Origin: Bacillus sp. Y1
GTDB lineage: Bacteria > Bacillota > Bacilli > Bacillales > Cytobacillaceae
NCBI RefSeq assembly: GCF_003586445.1
Contig: NZ_CP030028.1
Span: 1,006,501-1,070,500 of the forward strand
Direction of reading: 5' to 3'
DNA length: 64,000 bases
The notes beneath the pieces are model-generated. The model saw only the letters and a list, made by a program, of their open reading frames with translations, was not told the DNA's origin and searched no databases. The translations under genes were made by a program, and so were the position numbers. Shown here piece after piece: positions 1 through 9,543 of the stretch. Position 1 is the stretch's first letter. The number at the start of each line of letters is the position of its first letter.

Positions 1-83
1 TCGAAGGCGATCATGATATTGACTGTAAAATTGATGGATTTGGTGCGATGCAATTAAAATCGGAATTTGTAAAGAAAATATAG
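1..83 (+). CDS. yjdM: PhnA/YjdM family zinc-ribbon protein, C-terminal end
   Basis: The window opens inside this gene. Frame 3 is open from the first base and stops at 81-83. The 26 residues left contain GDHDIDCKIDGFGAM and end LKSEFVKKI, which matches from memory the conserved tail of the PhnA/YjdM family. These are small proteins with an N-terminal zinc ribbon, first named for the phosphonate locus of E. coli but not needed for phosphonate use; their function is unsettled. The N-terminal zinc ribbon lies outside the window. Confidence 0.8.
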   Translation, partial: EGDHDIDCKIDGFGAMQLKSEFVKKI

Positions 84-231
84 CATAAGAATTGATTGAT
101 TAAAGCCGTATAATACATATTTGTGGTATTTACTGGATATATAAGGATATACTAGTAGGAAGGGAACATCCATATGGTCTTCTAGTTCTCATTTGTAGAA
201 GGCAAGAGACCCTTAGGAAGGATGGCCAAAA

Positions 232-600
232 ATGACTGTAATCGGTTACCAAGCTCAAGTAGCAGATGGAATTAGAAAAAAAGGAATCAAAAGAGTGAAC
301 TCCTTTTTTAAAACACCTGAAGAAGCAGTAGAAGAGGCTTTTTCTTTAAAGGAAAAGTTGGATTTAAGATACAAAAATAAAATCAAGTGGGATTATAGTA
401 AGAAAATTACAGGCACACTTGAAAAAATGAAGATCCTAAAGGGGTACTTAGATGGAGATGAAGATTCCAGTGCTTTTTATCTTCAGATTACTACCTCAGA
501 GATTCAGAGAAATTTAAAATTATCTACTCCTAGTAAGCCCAAAAAGTTTACTGCGAATGACAAAAAAGTAATGACAAAAGTAGCTAAAATATTTGTATAA
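232..600 (+). CDS. Hypothetical protein, 122 aa
   Basis: I do not recognise this family. The ATG at 232 follows an AGGAAGGA ribosome binding site at about 217-224. The protein is soluble, very lysine-rich (basic) and has no signal peptide or membrane segment. Residues 1-55 read like a small alpha/beta fold with a helix rich in E and A (about 27-45). The C-terminal 25 residues (PSKPKKFTANDKKVMTKVAK) are strongly basic, which would suit nucleic-acid or ribosome contact, but that is inference only. It stands alone between the yjdM-like gene and the cold-shock gene. Confidence 0.6.
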   Translation: MTVIGYQAQVADGIRKKGIKRVNSFFKTPEEAVEEAFSLKEKLDLRYKNKIKWDYSKKITGTLEKMKILKGYLDGDEDSSAFYLQITTSEIQRNLKLSTPSKPKKFTANDKKVMTKVAKIFV

Positions 601-795
601 TTTATTTCCTATGTGGTTGGAGAATATATGTAATTATTACTTATCATTGTTTTATTGCTCATAACCTGTTATTCTTAGATAGAATTATTTTTGTTCGGTC
701 TGTAAGGAAAAAATAGTGAAAGCTTTTTCGCCTTTGATTTCTCATTGAGCAATGATAGTATTAATTGTGGAGTATTCCACGCAGGAGGAAACAAC

Positions 796-996
796 ATGCA
801 ACAAGGTACAGTAAAATGGTTTAATGCAGAAAAAGGCTTCGGTTTTATCGAGATTCAAGGTGGAGAAGATGTATTTGTTCACTTCTCAGCGATTCAAGGC
901 GAAGGATTTAAATCTTTAGACGAAGGTCAAAAGGTTACTTTTGATACTGAGCAAGGTCAACGTGGACTTCAAGCTACGAACGTAAAAAAAGCTTAA
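796..996 (+). CDS. Cold-shock protein, CspA/CspB family
   Basis: A 66-residue single-stranded nucleic acid chaperone with the OB-fold cold-shock domain over its full length. It has the [15 protein letters not shown] start, RNP1 (KGFGFIE, residues 13-19) and RNP2 (VFVHF, 26-30). The start is set at ATG 796, seven bases after AGGAGG at 783-788; the upstream in-frame ATG at 745 has no ribosome binding site and would add residues foreign to the family. About 195 bases separate it from the previous gene, room for the long 5' leader usual in csp genes, though I see no certain cold-shock box. A terminator follows directly, so the gene is monocistronic. Confidence 0.95.
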   Translation: MQQGTVKWFNAEKGFGFIEIQGGEDVFVHFSAIQGEGFKSLDEGQKVTFDTEQGQRGLQATNVKKA

Positions 997-1012
997 GTTT
1001 AATATACGTAAA

Positions 1013-1043
1013 AGCAGATGGTCAAATGGCCATCTGTTTTTTT
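1013..1043 (+). terminator. Rho-independent terminator of the cold-shock gene
   Basis: CAGATGG (1015-1021) pairs with CCATCTG (1030-1036) and is followed by seven T. Confidence 0.85.
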
Positions 1044-1070
1044 ATGTCTCATTAAGATAAAAGAAATGGA

Positions 1071-1099
1071 GCTAAAACCTTTGAGGTTTTAGCACCATT
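1071..1099 (-). terminator. Hairpin after the chemotaxis receptor gene
   Basis: GCTAAAACC (1071-1079) and GGTTTTAGC (1085-1093) are perfect complements. On the minus strand the hairpin lies 14 bases past the receptor stop codon. The T tract there is weak (TCCATTTCTTTT), while on the plus strand it runs into CCATTTTTATT, so it may serve both directions. Confidence 0.6.
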
Positions 1100-1106
1100 T
1101 TTATTG

Positions 1107-2819
1107 TTATTCATGCACTTTGAATGTATTTACCATTGCTTGAAGATCTTCAGCCATTTTAGCTAATGAATGAGCGGAAGCGGTGATTTCTTCCATTGAA
1201 GCAAGCTGTTCCTCAGCACCTGCAGCCACAGTTTGAGAACCTGATGAAGATTCTTCCGTTTTCATTGAGATATCAAAAATACCCATGGCAACCTGCTCCA
1301 CGCTTGAAGATAACTGCTTAACTGCAGCAGATACTTCAACGGATTGTCTTGATACATCCGAAGCAGAGTGAAGAATTTTCTCAAATGATTTACCGGTATC
1401 ATTAATTAGTACAAGACCAGTTTGTACTTCTGTTGTACATTTATCCATTGATACAACTGCATTAGCAGTACTGCTTTGAATATCATGTATCAAGTGTGTA
1501 ATTTGTTCAGCCGAACGTCGAGATTCCTCAGCTAATTTTCTTACTTCATCAGCCACCACTGCGAATCCCTTTCCATGTTCCCCAGCTCTTGCTGCTTCAA
1601 TTGCTGCATTTAAAGCAAGTAGATTTGTTTGCTCTGATATACCAGAGATAACTGCCAGGATTTTTTCAATCTCGGAAGATCGGTCTCCCAAGTCCTTAAT
1701 AATACTAGATGATGTTTGGACTGTTTCATTAATGGATCCCATTTGGTCAATGGTTTTCTTGAGAGCGATATTTCCTTTTTCTGATTCTTCGGTTGTTACA
1801 TTTGAATGATTAGAAACTTGCGTAATCGAATCCGCGATATTTGTAATGCCAATTGCCATTTGTTGTGTAGAAATGGATACAACTTCTGTACCCTTTACAG
1901 ATGCTTCGCCGTTAGCTGCCATAATAGAACTAGCTTCAGCAATTTGTTCTGCGGCTTTATTTGTTTCTTCAGCACTAGCCATTAGCTGCTCAGAAGAGGC
2001 AGCAACTTGGTCTGAAGATTCACGAACCATCATAATTAGTGATTTAATTTGGATAATCATTTCATTAAATGATTTTGAGAGAGACCCGATTTCATCCTTA
2101 GACTCATAGTCACTATAAACGGTTAAGTCCCCATTTTTTGCTTTTTGCATTAGGTATTCCGTTTGCTTAAGCGGGCCGTAAATCGATCTTGAAATGATCC
2201 AGCTTGTAGCAACAAATAGAATGATTGAAAGGACAATGATGCTTATCATTACTATTGATGAGTTTCGATTGTTTATTTGGTTTTCGTCATTTGCTTCTTT
2301 TGCATATTTTCCATTGATTTCAATCAACTTTGTATATAATTGATCTAATTCATTTAGAAGGGGATCTGTTTCTTGAACATATACTTCATAAGCTTCAGAG
2401 TTTTGATTTTTCAGAGCAAGTTCGAGTGTTTTTTCTTTTGAAACTTGGAATCTTTCAACTACTTCCTTGATACTATCAAACACTTCTTGTTCTTCTTGCC
2501 CCGAACTTTTATAGGCCTCTCTAATTTCTTGGTTCATTTCTAGTCTAGCTTCTAATTCTTCTAAAAGCTCCTTATTACGAGTAGTATCTCTATTAACCAT
2601 TAATTCTACTAGAGCCGTCTGTACATATTGTGCATTGCTTTTTAGTAAGCTGGCAGCTTGAATTGGTTCGAGATTGTCCTTATACATACCTGTTAGTTTA
2701 TTTCCTGTCATTGTTTGCTGAGTAAGACCGGAAATTCCAACTATTAAAAGGCTTACAAGAGTGATTGCAGATAATAAAAGCATTTTTTGTACAATTTTTA
2801 AATTCTTAATCCATTTCAT
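1107..2819 (-). CDS. Methyl-accepting chemotaxis protein
   Basis: A 570-residue membrane receptor that feeds the CheA/CheW kinase complex. TM1 lies at about 10-32. A four-helix-bundle type ligand-binding region outside the cell covers about 35-187, TM2 about 188-210 and HAMP about 211-263. The rest is the cytoplasmic coiled-coil signalling domain, with the invariant hairpin tip [19 protein letters not shown]. Glu/Gln-rich helices flanking the tip would carry the methylation sites. The gene is monocistronic and has a sigma-D-like promoter about 60 bases upstream. The ligand cannot be told from sequence. Confidence 0.93.
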   Translation of the reverse strand: MKWIKNLKIVQKMLLLSAITLVSLLIVGISGLTQQTMTGNKLTGMYKDNLEPIQAASLLKSNAQYVQTALVELMVNRDTTRNKELLEELEARLEMNQEIREAYKSSGQEEQEVFDSIKEVVERFQVSKEKTLELALKNQNSEAYEVYVQETDPLLNELDQLYTKLIEINGKYAKEANDENQINNRNSSIVMISIIVLSIILFVATSWIISRSIYGPLKQTEYLMQKAKNGDLTVYSDYESKDEIGSLSKSFNEMIIQIKSLIMMVRESSDQVAASSEQLMASAEETNKAAEQIAEASSIMAANGEASVKGTEVVSISTQQMAIGITNIADSITQVSNHSNVTTEESEKGNIALKKTIDQMGSINETVQTSSSIIKDLGDRSSEIEKILAVISGISEQTNLLALNAAIEAARAGEHGKGFAVVADEVRKLAEESRRSAEQITHLIHDIQSSTANAVVSMDKCTTEVQTGLVLINDTGKSFEKILHSASDVSRQSVEVSAAVKQLSSSVEQVAMGIFDISMKTEESSSGSQTVAAGAEEQLASMEEITASAHSLAKMAEDLQAMVNTFKVHE

Positions 2820-2877
2820 CGACGGTTGCTCCTTTTGTAGTTTAATATTTTTTCGATGAATTATACGTTCTCATTTG

Positions 2878-2904
2878 TTATCGGCATTTAGTCGGAATTA
2901 GTTA
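2878..2904 (-). promoter_or_regulatory. Sigma-D (flagellar/chemotaxis) type promoter
   Basis: On the minus strand TAAC (2904-2901), a 15-base spacer and GCCGATAA (2885-2878) match the B. subtilis sigma-D consensus TAAA-N15-GCCGATAA at 11 of 12 positions, including the whole -10. It lies directly upstream of the receptor gene and points into it. Confidence 0.8.
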
Positions 2905-2946
2905 ATACTTTTATACTAGATCTTTTGACAAAATAGTTAACAAAAT

Positions 2947-2971
2947 GAAAAAAGCCTCAGAAAACTGAGAC
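2947..2971 (-). terminator. Rho-independent terminator of the SET-domain gene
   Basis: On the minus strand GTCTCAG-TTTT-CTGAGGC is followed by six T. It begins less than 10 bases after the SET-gene stop codon. Confidence 0.8.
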
Positions 2972-2979
2972 TTTCGTTT

Positions 2980-3369
2980 TTATTTCTCTTCATTAAACCA
3001 CAGTGGATCTTGGTTATCTTCTTCACCGTTGTAGTTTATTAATACTTCTTCTCCAGCTTTAATATCTTTGTAAGCATAAAAGTCAAAGGTATGATTTGGA
3101 AAGTTAATTTCATACGTTGCATTTGGCTCGTATGAATGGTTGAACAGCATACCGTACCCAAGTAGGAGGGCGGAATGATTAATTCCATACTCGAAAGCGT
3201 AATCCGCGAGAAGCGTTTTTTCGATATGTTCGTGCTGCTCATTCGGATAAGGGATAACAGGTGCTTCATGGATTAGTTCACCTTTTTTAATATCTCTTGT
3301 TGCAAATACGCCTCTATTGAGTTCTCCATCACTGAGTGTAGAAGTTCTTATTTCAATCACAGTTGTCAC
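2980..3369 (-). CDS. SET domain-containing protein
   Basis: A 129-residue protein that is almost entirely a SET domain, the fold of S-adenosylmethionine-dependent lysine methyltransferases. Visible motifs are RGVFATRDIKKGE (19-31, opening strand), FNHSYEPNA (76-84, the NHS motif that forms the AdoMet pocket and pseudoknot) and GEEVLINYNGE (106-116, matching the usual GEELxxxY stretch). No pre-SET or post-SET cysteine clusters are present. Bacterial versions of this size are cytoplasmic and their substrates are mostly unknown. The gene stands alone with its own terminator. Confidence 0.85.
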   Translation of the reverse strand: MTTVIEIRTSTLSDGELNRGVFATRDIKKGELIHEAPVIPYPNEQHEHIEKTLLADYAFEYGINHSALLLGYGMLFNHSYEPNATYEINFPNHTFDFYAYKDIKAGEEVLINYNGEEDNQDPLWFNEEK

Positions 3370-3651
3370 CTTCGCCTTCGGATGTCTTATTTTATTTGAT
3401 TGTAACAGTGTTTAATACAGATTGGAAATAAAACGTGATCTTTTGTAAATTACGAACATTTCGTTCTTAATAGTGTGCTTTTACCTATCTTATTTAAAAA
3501 AACATGCTCGATTCTCCCTGAAAAAGTCCTGTAAAAATTTCTAAATGTTAAGGAAATCATACCCTATTCAATAGGAGTCTATGTGGTCTAGAATTTATTG
3601 GTAATGTATACAGAAAAATACAATGTGAGAACCAAAAAAGGAGAATAGTTG

Positions 3652-6600
3652 ATGAAAGGGAGACAAAGGAAAGAATGGATGAAGAGAGCAATGAAGGTAT
3701 TTCTCGTTCTCCAATTTGTATTTATTTACATATTAGGAGGGTTACCTCTGCCTAAAGCATCGGCAGGGTCACAATTTTTAATGTGGACTGAGGATGGTCG
3801 AACCTTTGCTTCGTTTGGACCGAATCAAGAGATTCGAATTCATACAGGGGCAATCGAGTTTACGAAAGGGTGTTCAAAGGACGGTGTGGATGACTTAGAT
3901 GTTCCTTTTGCTGATATTTATGTTGTATCAAGCGGTCAAGGGAATCCAGGTGAAAAGCTACAAGATGTTTCTGGAGCACCGAATACTGTACAAGGGGCAC
4001 ATGGAGGGCTTTTTATATCGGAATTAATTGGTGCTACAGCGCCGGGAGGCTCAATAGGGCCTGGAACATACACGGTTGTATATGACGAGTGTCAAGATGG
4101 AATGGTATCACCTGAAGATAAAGTATTTCCAGAAGCTTTTGAGGTAGTTTTCCCTACCGATATGCCAGACATTATGGCAGACCCAGCCATTGCAAAGTTG
4201 AAGCAAGCAGCAGGTAAGTCACAGGAGGAATGGGAGAGCATCCATACTTCTTACGAGATGTTGTTTACCATGCAAGCTAATCTTGGAACCGTCGGAAAGG
4301 TTTGGCAGTGTAGTGGGTTGAAGGAGATGGCTCTTTCCGTAAGTACAAGTTTTAGCCTTACACTTGTTTGTCCAAAGGTAGGTGGTGGACCTCTCCCTGG
4401 CCCAAACCCATGGGATATTAAGCATAGTGGGATTATTGATGGTTTCTTTACGGGGCTAACAAAAGGCGTAGAGATCATGACGGGTGTCAATCCAAAGCAG
4501 ATGGCGTTAAAGCATATTCTATCCACAGCTTCCCATTATAAAGGGATTCATGCGGACCCACCAAACCCTGACTTTCAAAAGCTTACACCCCTTGAAACCC
4601 GGGACCTGATTGAAACAGATAGTAATGACCCAGAGACAATCGCTTTTGTTGGATTAGGAAATGAACTTAGCAATGAAGCGCCGTTGCTAAAGTCTTTTTT
4701 AACATCGATTGAAAGATACCAAGGAAGCGCTATAGAAAAGAATGGAGAATGGTCACTTATTCATGCAAGAGCAGTGCAGGATTATTCTTCACAGCTAAAA
4801 CAGCAAATCGCTCGTACGAATACTGCCATTGATATTGCAAAACAAGTACTTGAAGCCGATCCACGACCGTTTGACGAAATGGCTGTGGAGCTACAGGCAT
4901 TTCGGGATGAAGTAGCGGTACAAGGATTTCCTACTGACCAGGTACGTGAGTTGAAAAACTTAGGTTTCTCAGATACTCAAATTAACACAATGAAAACTGA
5001 ACTGCTTTCTAAAAACCTCTCATTTAACAAAGCTGATGTACTGAGTCAGCTTAATCAATTAAAAAGTACGAATGAAGTTTTAATTAGTTCGTTTTCGGAG
5101 CTAGAGAAAAATATGAAGGAACATTGGATTGAATATATAAAGGTGTTGCCATCTGTAGATGATCTAGCACCAATTGTTAATGCAGGAGGTCCTTATACAG
5201 GTCAGGAAGGAAGCGTTATTAATTTTAATGGATCTCTATCAACAAGCCCAAGCGATATTGTTTCCTATGAATGGGACTTAGATGGTGATGGAGAATTTGA
5301 TGATGCGACGGGAGTAGCTCCAACCTATAAATATGATATTAATGTAAATAAATTAGTAGGTTTAAAGGTTACGAATAAAGACGGTTGGTCGAATATTGGC
5401 TATGCAACTGTGTTTATTGAAAATAGCAATAAGGGTCCTTCTATCACTGCTATGGTACCAGACAGGGCGTCGACAGAAATTGTGGTTGGTGATTCAAAGG
5501 AATTTTCCATTGAAGCAGCTGATCAGGAAAATGATCAAGTGAACATTGAATGGTATCTTGACCGAATACTTGTTAAAGAGGGAAGTGGATATACGTTCAC
5601 CCCAACGGAAGACCAAGTTGGGAAACATATTATTGAAGCAATCGTGTCGGATAATTCCACTCATAGTGGATACGAGACAGTCAGTTGGCCTGTATCCGTT
5701 CTTATGCCAGACAATGATGAGGATGGATGGAATTCTAATGCCGATTGTGATGATTCTGATTCGAATGTTTATCCTGGTGCAACAGAGAAGCCTGGGAATG
5801 GAAAGGACGACGATTGTGACCGAGAGACTTCCGATATAAGCTTAAAACCAACTGCATCTTTCTATCCTGAAGGTTTCGGGAAAAATGTAGCTTTATTTGA
5901 ATCTGGTGCAAGGGTAGAAGCCTTTTCAGGTCAGTATGATTCAAGCCACTCTCCACAACAAATGATTGATGCAAATATTAATTCCAATCCTTGGGCAACA
6001 CGTTCAAAGGATAATCAATGGGTAAAAATCAGCTTAGCTGAGGGGAAGACGTACCTTATTGATCGAATTGAATTGATGCCTCGGCCAGGTTTTCCGGGTC
6101 AACGTGTAAAGGATTTTGAGGTAGCTGTATCTACTGATGGTGAGGAATTTACTACAGTCTTAGAGGCAAAAGCTGAAAACAATGGGAACTTGCAAGAATT
6201 TAAGCTATCAAAGCCGGTGCTAGCGAAGTATATTATGTACCGTCCACTTAACGCACAGGATGGTGGAAATGTGATTTCTACCCAACAGTTTAAGGTGAAA
6301 ACAGGACTAATCAGTACTCCGAAAGTTACGTTCAACAATCAATCGACAGACCCGGAAAACGATATCGTTTCATGGGAATGGAATTTTGGAGATGACATGC
6401 CCGTCAGTACGGAGAAGAGTCCGACACATGTTTATTCAGAACCTGGAACGTACAACGTCACCTTAAAGGCAACAGATGCTGCAGGCAACATTGACACATA
6501 CTCTCTAGAGCAGACGGTCGAAGCGGCTGACTTTGCCTTCTTGCCAAAAGCTCCAAAAGAAGGAGAATTTGTGACTTTTTATAATACGTCTGTAGGTCTT

Positions 6601-9150
6601 GATGAAGGTGAGATCGTATCAAGTACGTGGAACTTTGGAGACGGAACTCCATCCGTTACAACAGCGAGTGGATCATACACCCACACATACAGAGACAATA
6701 AAACGTATCCGGTTACGCTAGAAACCATTGATAAGAGCGGTAAAAAACAACGTATTACGAAAGAAATTACACCAGTAAATGTGGATCCAACGGTAACGGT
6801 TGGTATGGATATTACAGTGCGGTCTGGAAAGAAAGTGGATTTCATACCAAGCATTTATGATCCAGGTACAGATAATCGAACATGTCGTTGGGAGTTTGGA
6901 GACGGAAAGACAGCAGATACATGCAATAGCAGCTATACGTATCCAGCTTTGGAAAAAGATGCTCCTGACCAAAGTTATACAGCAACATTAACTGTGACAG
7001 ATGATGACGGGGGGGTTAGCTCCGATAGTAAAATTGTGACGGTCCGGGCTGAGCGGGATCCTAAGCTTGTTGCGCTGTACACCTTTGATAATGATTTCAA
7101 GGATTATTCAGGCTACAACAATAACGGTACTCCTGTAGGAACCATGAGCTTTGCTGATGGAATAAAAGGCAAGGCTGCTAAATTTGATGGGAAAAGTGGA
7201 ATTACTGTTCCAGATGCAGACTCTCTTGATCTATCAACCGCATTTTCTTTCTCCATGTGGCTATATAAGGAGGACGCAGGAGCAGGAGGCTGGGCACCGA
7301 TTCTTTCGAAGGGTGATAAGTCAGAATACGGACCGTATGCGTTACTCCATAGCTCTAATGGAGTGTCTCCGGGTGTGAGATTGACAGGAGGAGCAACGAC
7401 CTCACCATCACACATGCTTACATCTGTTAATACGAAATTTAAAGAATGGTACTTGTTTACTACTACATGGGACGGAAGCACAATCAAATATTATGTGAAT
7501 GACATTTTGGTAGATTCACAGCCATGGAATGATGTGTTCAAGAATGATAGTAGTCAGTTATTAATCGGGTTCGACCCACCTGGAGTGACGGAGTATTTCC
7601 GTGGTTTAATGGATGATTTTAGGCTGTACAGCTACTCGTTAAGTCCGGAAGAAATCACTGATTTATATCAGCAAACTCCTTCACAAGACGATCAGCCGCC
7701 AGTTACGACAGCTGAAGTAACCCCTGCTGAACCGAATGGAACAGAAGGATGGTATACAGAGGATGCTAGTATCACTCTAACTGCAACAGATGAGGATTCT
7801 GGTGTGGAGAAAACAGAGTATCGGATCAATAATGGTGAATGGAGGATATATAACGAATCCATTCCTGTAACCGATAACGGTACTTACTCGTTAGAATACC
7901 GTAGTACTGATAAAACAGGAAATATTGAAGCAATTAAGTCTCTGACCCTAAAGTTGGATAAAACGAACCCAGTTTCGATTGCTGAAGTTGCCCCAGGTGA
8001 ACCGGACGGAGCCAATCAATGGTATAAGAGTGACCTAGGCATTACTCTTTCGGCAACTGACGAAGACTCTGGTATTGAGAAAATTGAATACCGTATTAAT
8101 GAAGAGGATTGGCGAGTCTATGGAAATATAATCCAGATAGATTCAGAAGGTATTCATAAGATCGAATACCGAGGCATTGACAAAGCAGGTAATACAGAAG
8201 AGGTAAAATCGATTGACCTGAAGCTAGACAAAACAAATCCTACCACAACAGTAAAGACAACTCCTGGCGAGCCAAATGGTGACAATGGTTGGTATACTTC
8301 CGATATCACGCTTGAACTTTCATCGTCCGATGAGGAATCTGGTGTAGTAAATACGGAATATCGAGTGAATGGTGTCGAATGGACCGCATATGAATCACCC
8401 ATTGTGTTGTCAGAGGATGGAGCTTACCAAGTTGAATATCGAAGTGTGGACAATGCGGGGAACATCGAAGGGATAAAAACCATTGAAGTGAAGCTCGATA
8501 AAACGAAGCCAGAAACCACAGGAAAAGTAACGCCAGGTGAGCCGAACGGTGATAATGGTTGGTACACAGTTGATGTAACACTTGAACTAACATCAATCGA
8601 TGAGCATTCAGGATTAGCGAAAACAGAATACCGAGTAGATGAGGGCGAATGGACTGCATATGAATTACCAATTGTATTGTCAAAAGACGGGGTATATCAA
8701 GTACAGTATCGCAGTATCGACAAGGCTGGAAACATCGAAGAGCTGAAAAAATTTGAAGTGAAAATTGATAAAACGGCTCCAAATCTTTCAATCAGCTTGG
8801 GTGAAAACAATCTGTGGCCTCCAAATCATAAGATGGTCACTGTCAAAGCTGTTCCTGTAACAGTAGATATGTCTGATATACAGTCCATCATATTAACCTC
8901 AATTACTAGCAGTGACCCTGAGGATGATTTGGGTGATGGAAGTACGGAACTTGATATTCAAAATGCTGATTTTGGCACAACTGATTTTGAATTTGATTTA
9001 CGGGCAGAGAGATCTGGTACCAATGAGACGCGCATCTATACCATTACCTATACGATTACAGACATGGCAGGAAATAAACAAACAGAAATTGACACAGTTA
9101 CCGTAGTTCATGATCAATCGGGGATAGATGTAATGAAATTTAAGAAATAG
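3652..9150 (+). CDS. Large secreted multidomain protein (PKD, MopE-type metal-binding, F5/8C, LamG, Ig-like repeats)
   Basis: ATG 3652 lies eight bases after AAAAAGGAGA; the TTG just before it is less likely. The 1832-residue product has a signal peptide ending near ASA at 36-38. An unassigned all-helical/mixed N-terminal region runs to about 500, then a PKD domain (about 503-590) and a second PKD-like domain. Next comes a DxDxDG-rich Cys motif (about 685-722) resembling the MopE-type putative metal-binding motif, and a discoidin/F5-8C-like domain (about 743-883). Three more PKD domains (about 886-1133, each with WxFGD) and a LamG/concanavalin-like domain (about 1136-1340) follow. Four tandem 90-residue Ig-like repeats (about 1350-1709) precede a closing beta-rich domain. 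There is no LPXTG sorting signal, transmembrane tail or recognisable catalytic domain. A role in adhesion, matrix or polysaccharide binding is inferred from the domains. Confidence 0.85.
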   Translation: MKGRQRKEWMKRAMKVFLVLQFVFIYILGGLPLPKASAGSQFLMWTEDGRTFASFGPNQEIRIHTGAIEFTKGCSKDGVDDLDVPFADIYVVSSGQGNPGEKLQDVSGAPNTVQGAHGGLFISELIGATAPGGSIGPGTYTVVYDECQDGMVSPEDKVFPEAFEVVFPTDMPDIMADPAIAKLKQAAGKSQEEWESIHTSYEMLFTMQANLGTVGKVWQCSGLKEMALSVSTSFSLTLVCPKVGGGPLPGPNPWDIKHSGIIDGFFTGLTKGVEIMTGVNPKQMALKHILSTASHYKGIHADPPNPDFQKLTPLETRDLIETDSNDPETIAFVGLGNELSNEAPLLKSFLTSIERYQGSAIEKNGEWSLIHARAVQDYSSQLKQQIARTNTAIDIAKQVLEADPRPFDEMAVELQAFRDEVAVQGFPTDQVRELKNLGFSDTQINTMKTELLSKNLSFNKADVLSQLNQLKSTNEVLISSFSELEKNMKEHWIEYIKVLPSVDDLAPIVNAGGPYTGQEGSVINFNGSLSTSPSDIVSYEWDLDGDGEFDDATGVAPTYKYDINVNKLVGLKVTNKDGWSNIGYATVFIENSNKGPSITAMVPDRASTEIVVGDSKEFSIEAADQENDQVNIEWYLDRILVKEGSGYTFTPTEDQVGKHIIEAIVSDNSTHSGYETVSWPVSVLMPDNDEDGWNSNADCDDSDSNVYPGATEKPGNGKDDDCDRETSDISLKPTASFYPEGFGKNVALFESGARVEAFSGQYDSSHSPQQMIDANINSNPWATRSKDNQWVKISLAEGKTYLIDRIELMPRPGFPGQRVKDFEVAVSTDGEEFTTVLEAKAENNGNLQEFKLSKPVLAKYIMYRPLNAQDGGNVISTQQFKVKTGLISTPKVTFNNQSTDPENDIVSWEWNFGDDMPVSTEKSPTHVYSEPGTYNVTLKATDAAGNIDTYSLEQTVEAADFAFLPKAPKEGEFVTFYNTSVGLDEGEIVSSTWNFGDGTPSVTTASGSYTHTYRDNKTYPVTLETIDKSGKKQRITKEITPVNVDPTVTVGMDITVRSGKKVDFIPSIYDPGTDNRTCRWEFGDGKTADTCNSSYTYPALEKDAPDQSYTATLTVTDDDGGVSSDSKIVTVRAERDPKLVALYTFDNDFKDYSGYNNNGTPVGTMSFADGIKGKAAKFDGKSGITVPDADSLDLSTAFSFSMWLYKEDAGAGGWAPILSKGDKSEYGPYALLHSSNGVSPGVRLTGGATTSPSHMLTSVNTKFKEWYLFTTTWDGSTIKYYVNDILVDSQPWNDVFKNDSSQLLIGFDPPGVTEYFRGLMDDFRLYSYSLSPEEITDLYQQTPSQDDQPPVTTAEVTPAEPNGTEGWYTEDASITLTATDEDSGVEKTEYRINNGEWRIYNESIPVTDNGTYSLEYRSTDKTGNIEAIKSLTLKLDKTNPVSIAEVAPGEPDGANQWYKSDLGITLSATDEDSGIEKIEYRINEEDWRVYGNIIQIDSEGIHKIEYRGIDKAGNTEEVKSIDLKLDKTNPTTTVKTTPGEPNGDNGWYTSDITLELSSSDEESGVVNTEYRVNGVEWTAYESPIVLSEDGAYQVEYRSVDNAGNIEGIKTIEVKLDKTKPETTGKVTPGEPNGDNGWYTVDVTLELTSIDEHSGLAKTEYRVDEGEWTAYELPIVLSKDGVYQVQYRSIDKAGNIEELKKFEVKIDKTAPNLSISLGENNLWPPNHKMVTVKAVPVTVDMSDIQSIILTSITSSDPEDDLGDGSTELDIQNADFGTTDFEFDLRAERSGTNETRIYTITYTITDMAGNKQTEIDTVTVVHDQSGIDVMKFKK
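7699..8778 (+). repeat. Four tandem 270-bp (90-residue) coding repeats
   Basis: The junctions ending LDKT(N/K)P fall at 7699, 7969, 8239, 8509 and 8779, exactly 270 bases apart. Each unit reads GWYT..., then (D/E)SG(V/I/L)..TEYR(I/V)(N/D)..EW..Y, then DG.Y...YRS.D.(A/T)GNIE, and ends KLDKT. This resembles the OmpL47-type Ig-like repeat. Units 3 and 4 are the most alike, suggesting the most recent duplication. Confidence 0.9.
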
Positions 9151-9398
9151 CAACAGAAGTAGGGATTATCCATGGAGGACATCATCACGGAGGACACCAC
9201 CATGGGGGGCACCATCACCATGGAGGTGGATATGGTGGGGGTTACGGTGCTGCTCCATTAGCTTTGGGTCTGCTTGGTGGACTTGCGGCAGGAGCATTAA
9301 CTCAGGGAGCAGGTTATGGTTATGGATATGGATATGGCTATCCAGCAGCCACACCTTATCCAGCTAATAATCCATATGGTGGATATCCATATTATTAA
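9144..9398 (+). pseudogene. His/Gly/Tyr-rich small protein frame without a usable start codon
   Basis: This frame is open from 9144 to TAA 9396-9398 and reads clearly as protein. It begins with a cluster of HGGHHH-type repeats and GGGYGGGYG. A small hydrophobic stretch (PLALGLLGGLAAGALT) follows, then GYGYGYGYGYP and a PYPANNPYGGYPYY tail. There is no in-frame ATG, GTG or TTG before the His region; only ATT 9165 and ATC 9168 are available, and neither is well placed behind a ribosome binding site. A good terminator follows. Either it starts at a rare ATT, or its 5' end has been lost or frame-shifted; I favour a broken gene. Such His/Gly-rich peptides often bind metal or belong to spore or surface layers, which is only a guess here. 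Confidence 0.5.
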
Positions 9399-9405
9399 TA
9401 AAGGA

Positions 9406-9436
9406 AGCGGCTGTTTATTAAACAGTCGCTCTTTTT
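9406..9436 (+). terminator. Rho-independent terminator after the His/Gly/Tyr-rich frame
   Basis: GCGGCTGTTTA and TAAACAGTCGC pair with one G-U and are followed by CTTTTTA. Confidence 0.85.
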
Positions 9437-9450
9437 ATGTGAAAAACAAA

Positions 9451-9521
9451 TTGAACAAAATTTCAATTAATTACTGTATACAAAATCTCGTAATATTGAT
9501 ATCATGTAAGGAAATATAACA
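9451..9521 (+). promoter_or_regulatory. Promoter and TnrA/GlnR-type box upstream of the amt operon
   Basis: TTGAAC (9451-9456), an 18-base spacer and TGTATA (9475-9480) form a plausible sigma-A promoter. TGTAAGGAAATATAACA (9505-9521) matches the TnrA/GlnR consensus TGTNANAWWWTNTNACA at 16 of 17 positions. The box lies after the predicted start point and ahead of the ribosome binding site, a place suited to repression (GlnR-like) rather than TnrA activation. Confidence 0.5.
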
Positions 9522-9543
9522 TTAATATGTTAGGAGAATTTAC

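Noticed and set aside
9130..9180. Programmed frameshift from the giant secreted protein into the His-rich frame
   Set aside because: A stop at 9141 in the second frame leaves only a few bases for the shift, and no slippery heptamer is present there.
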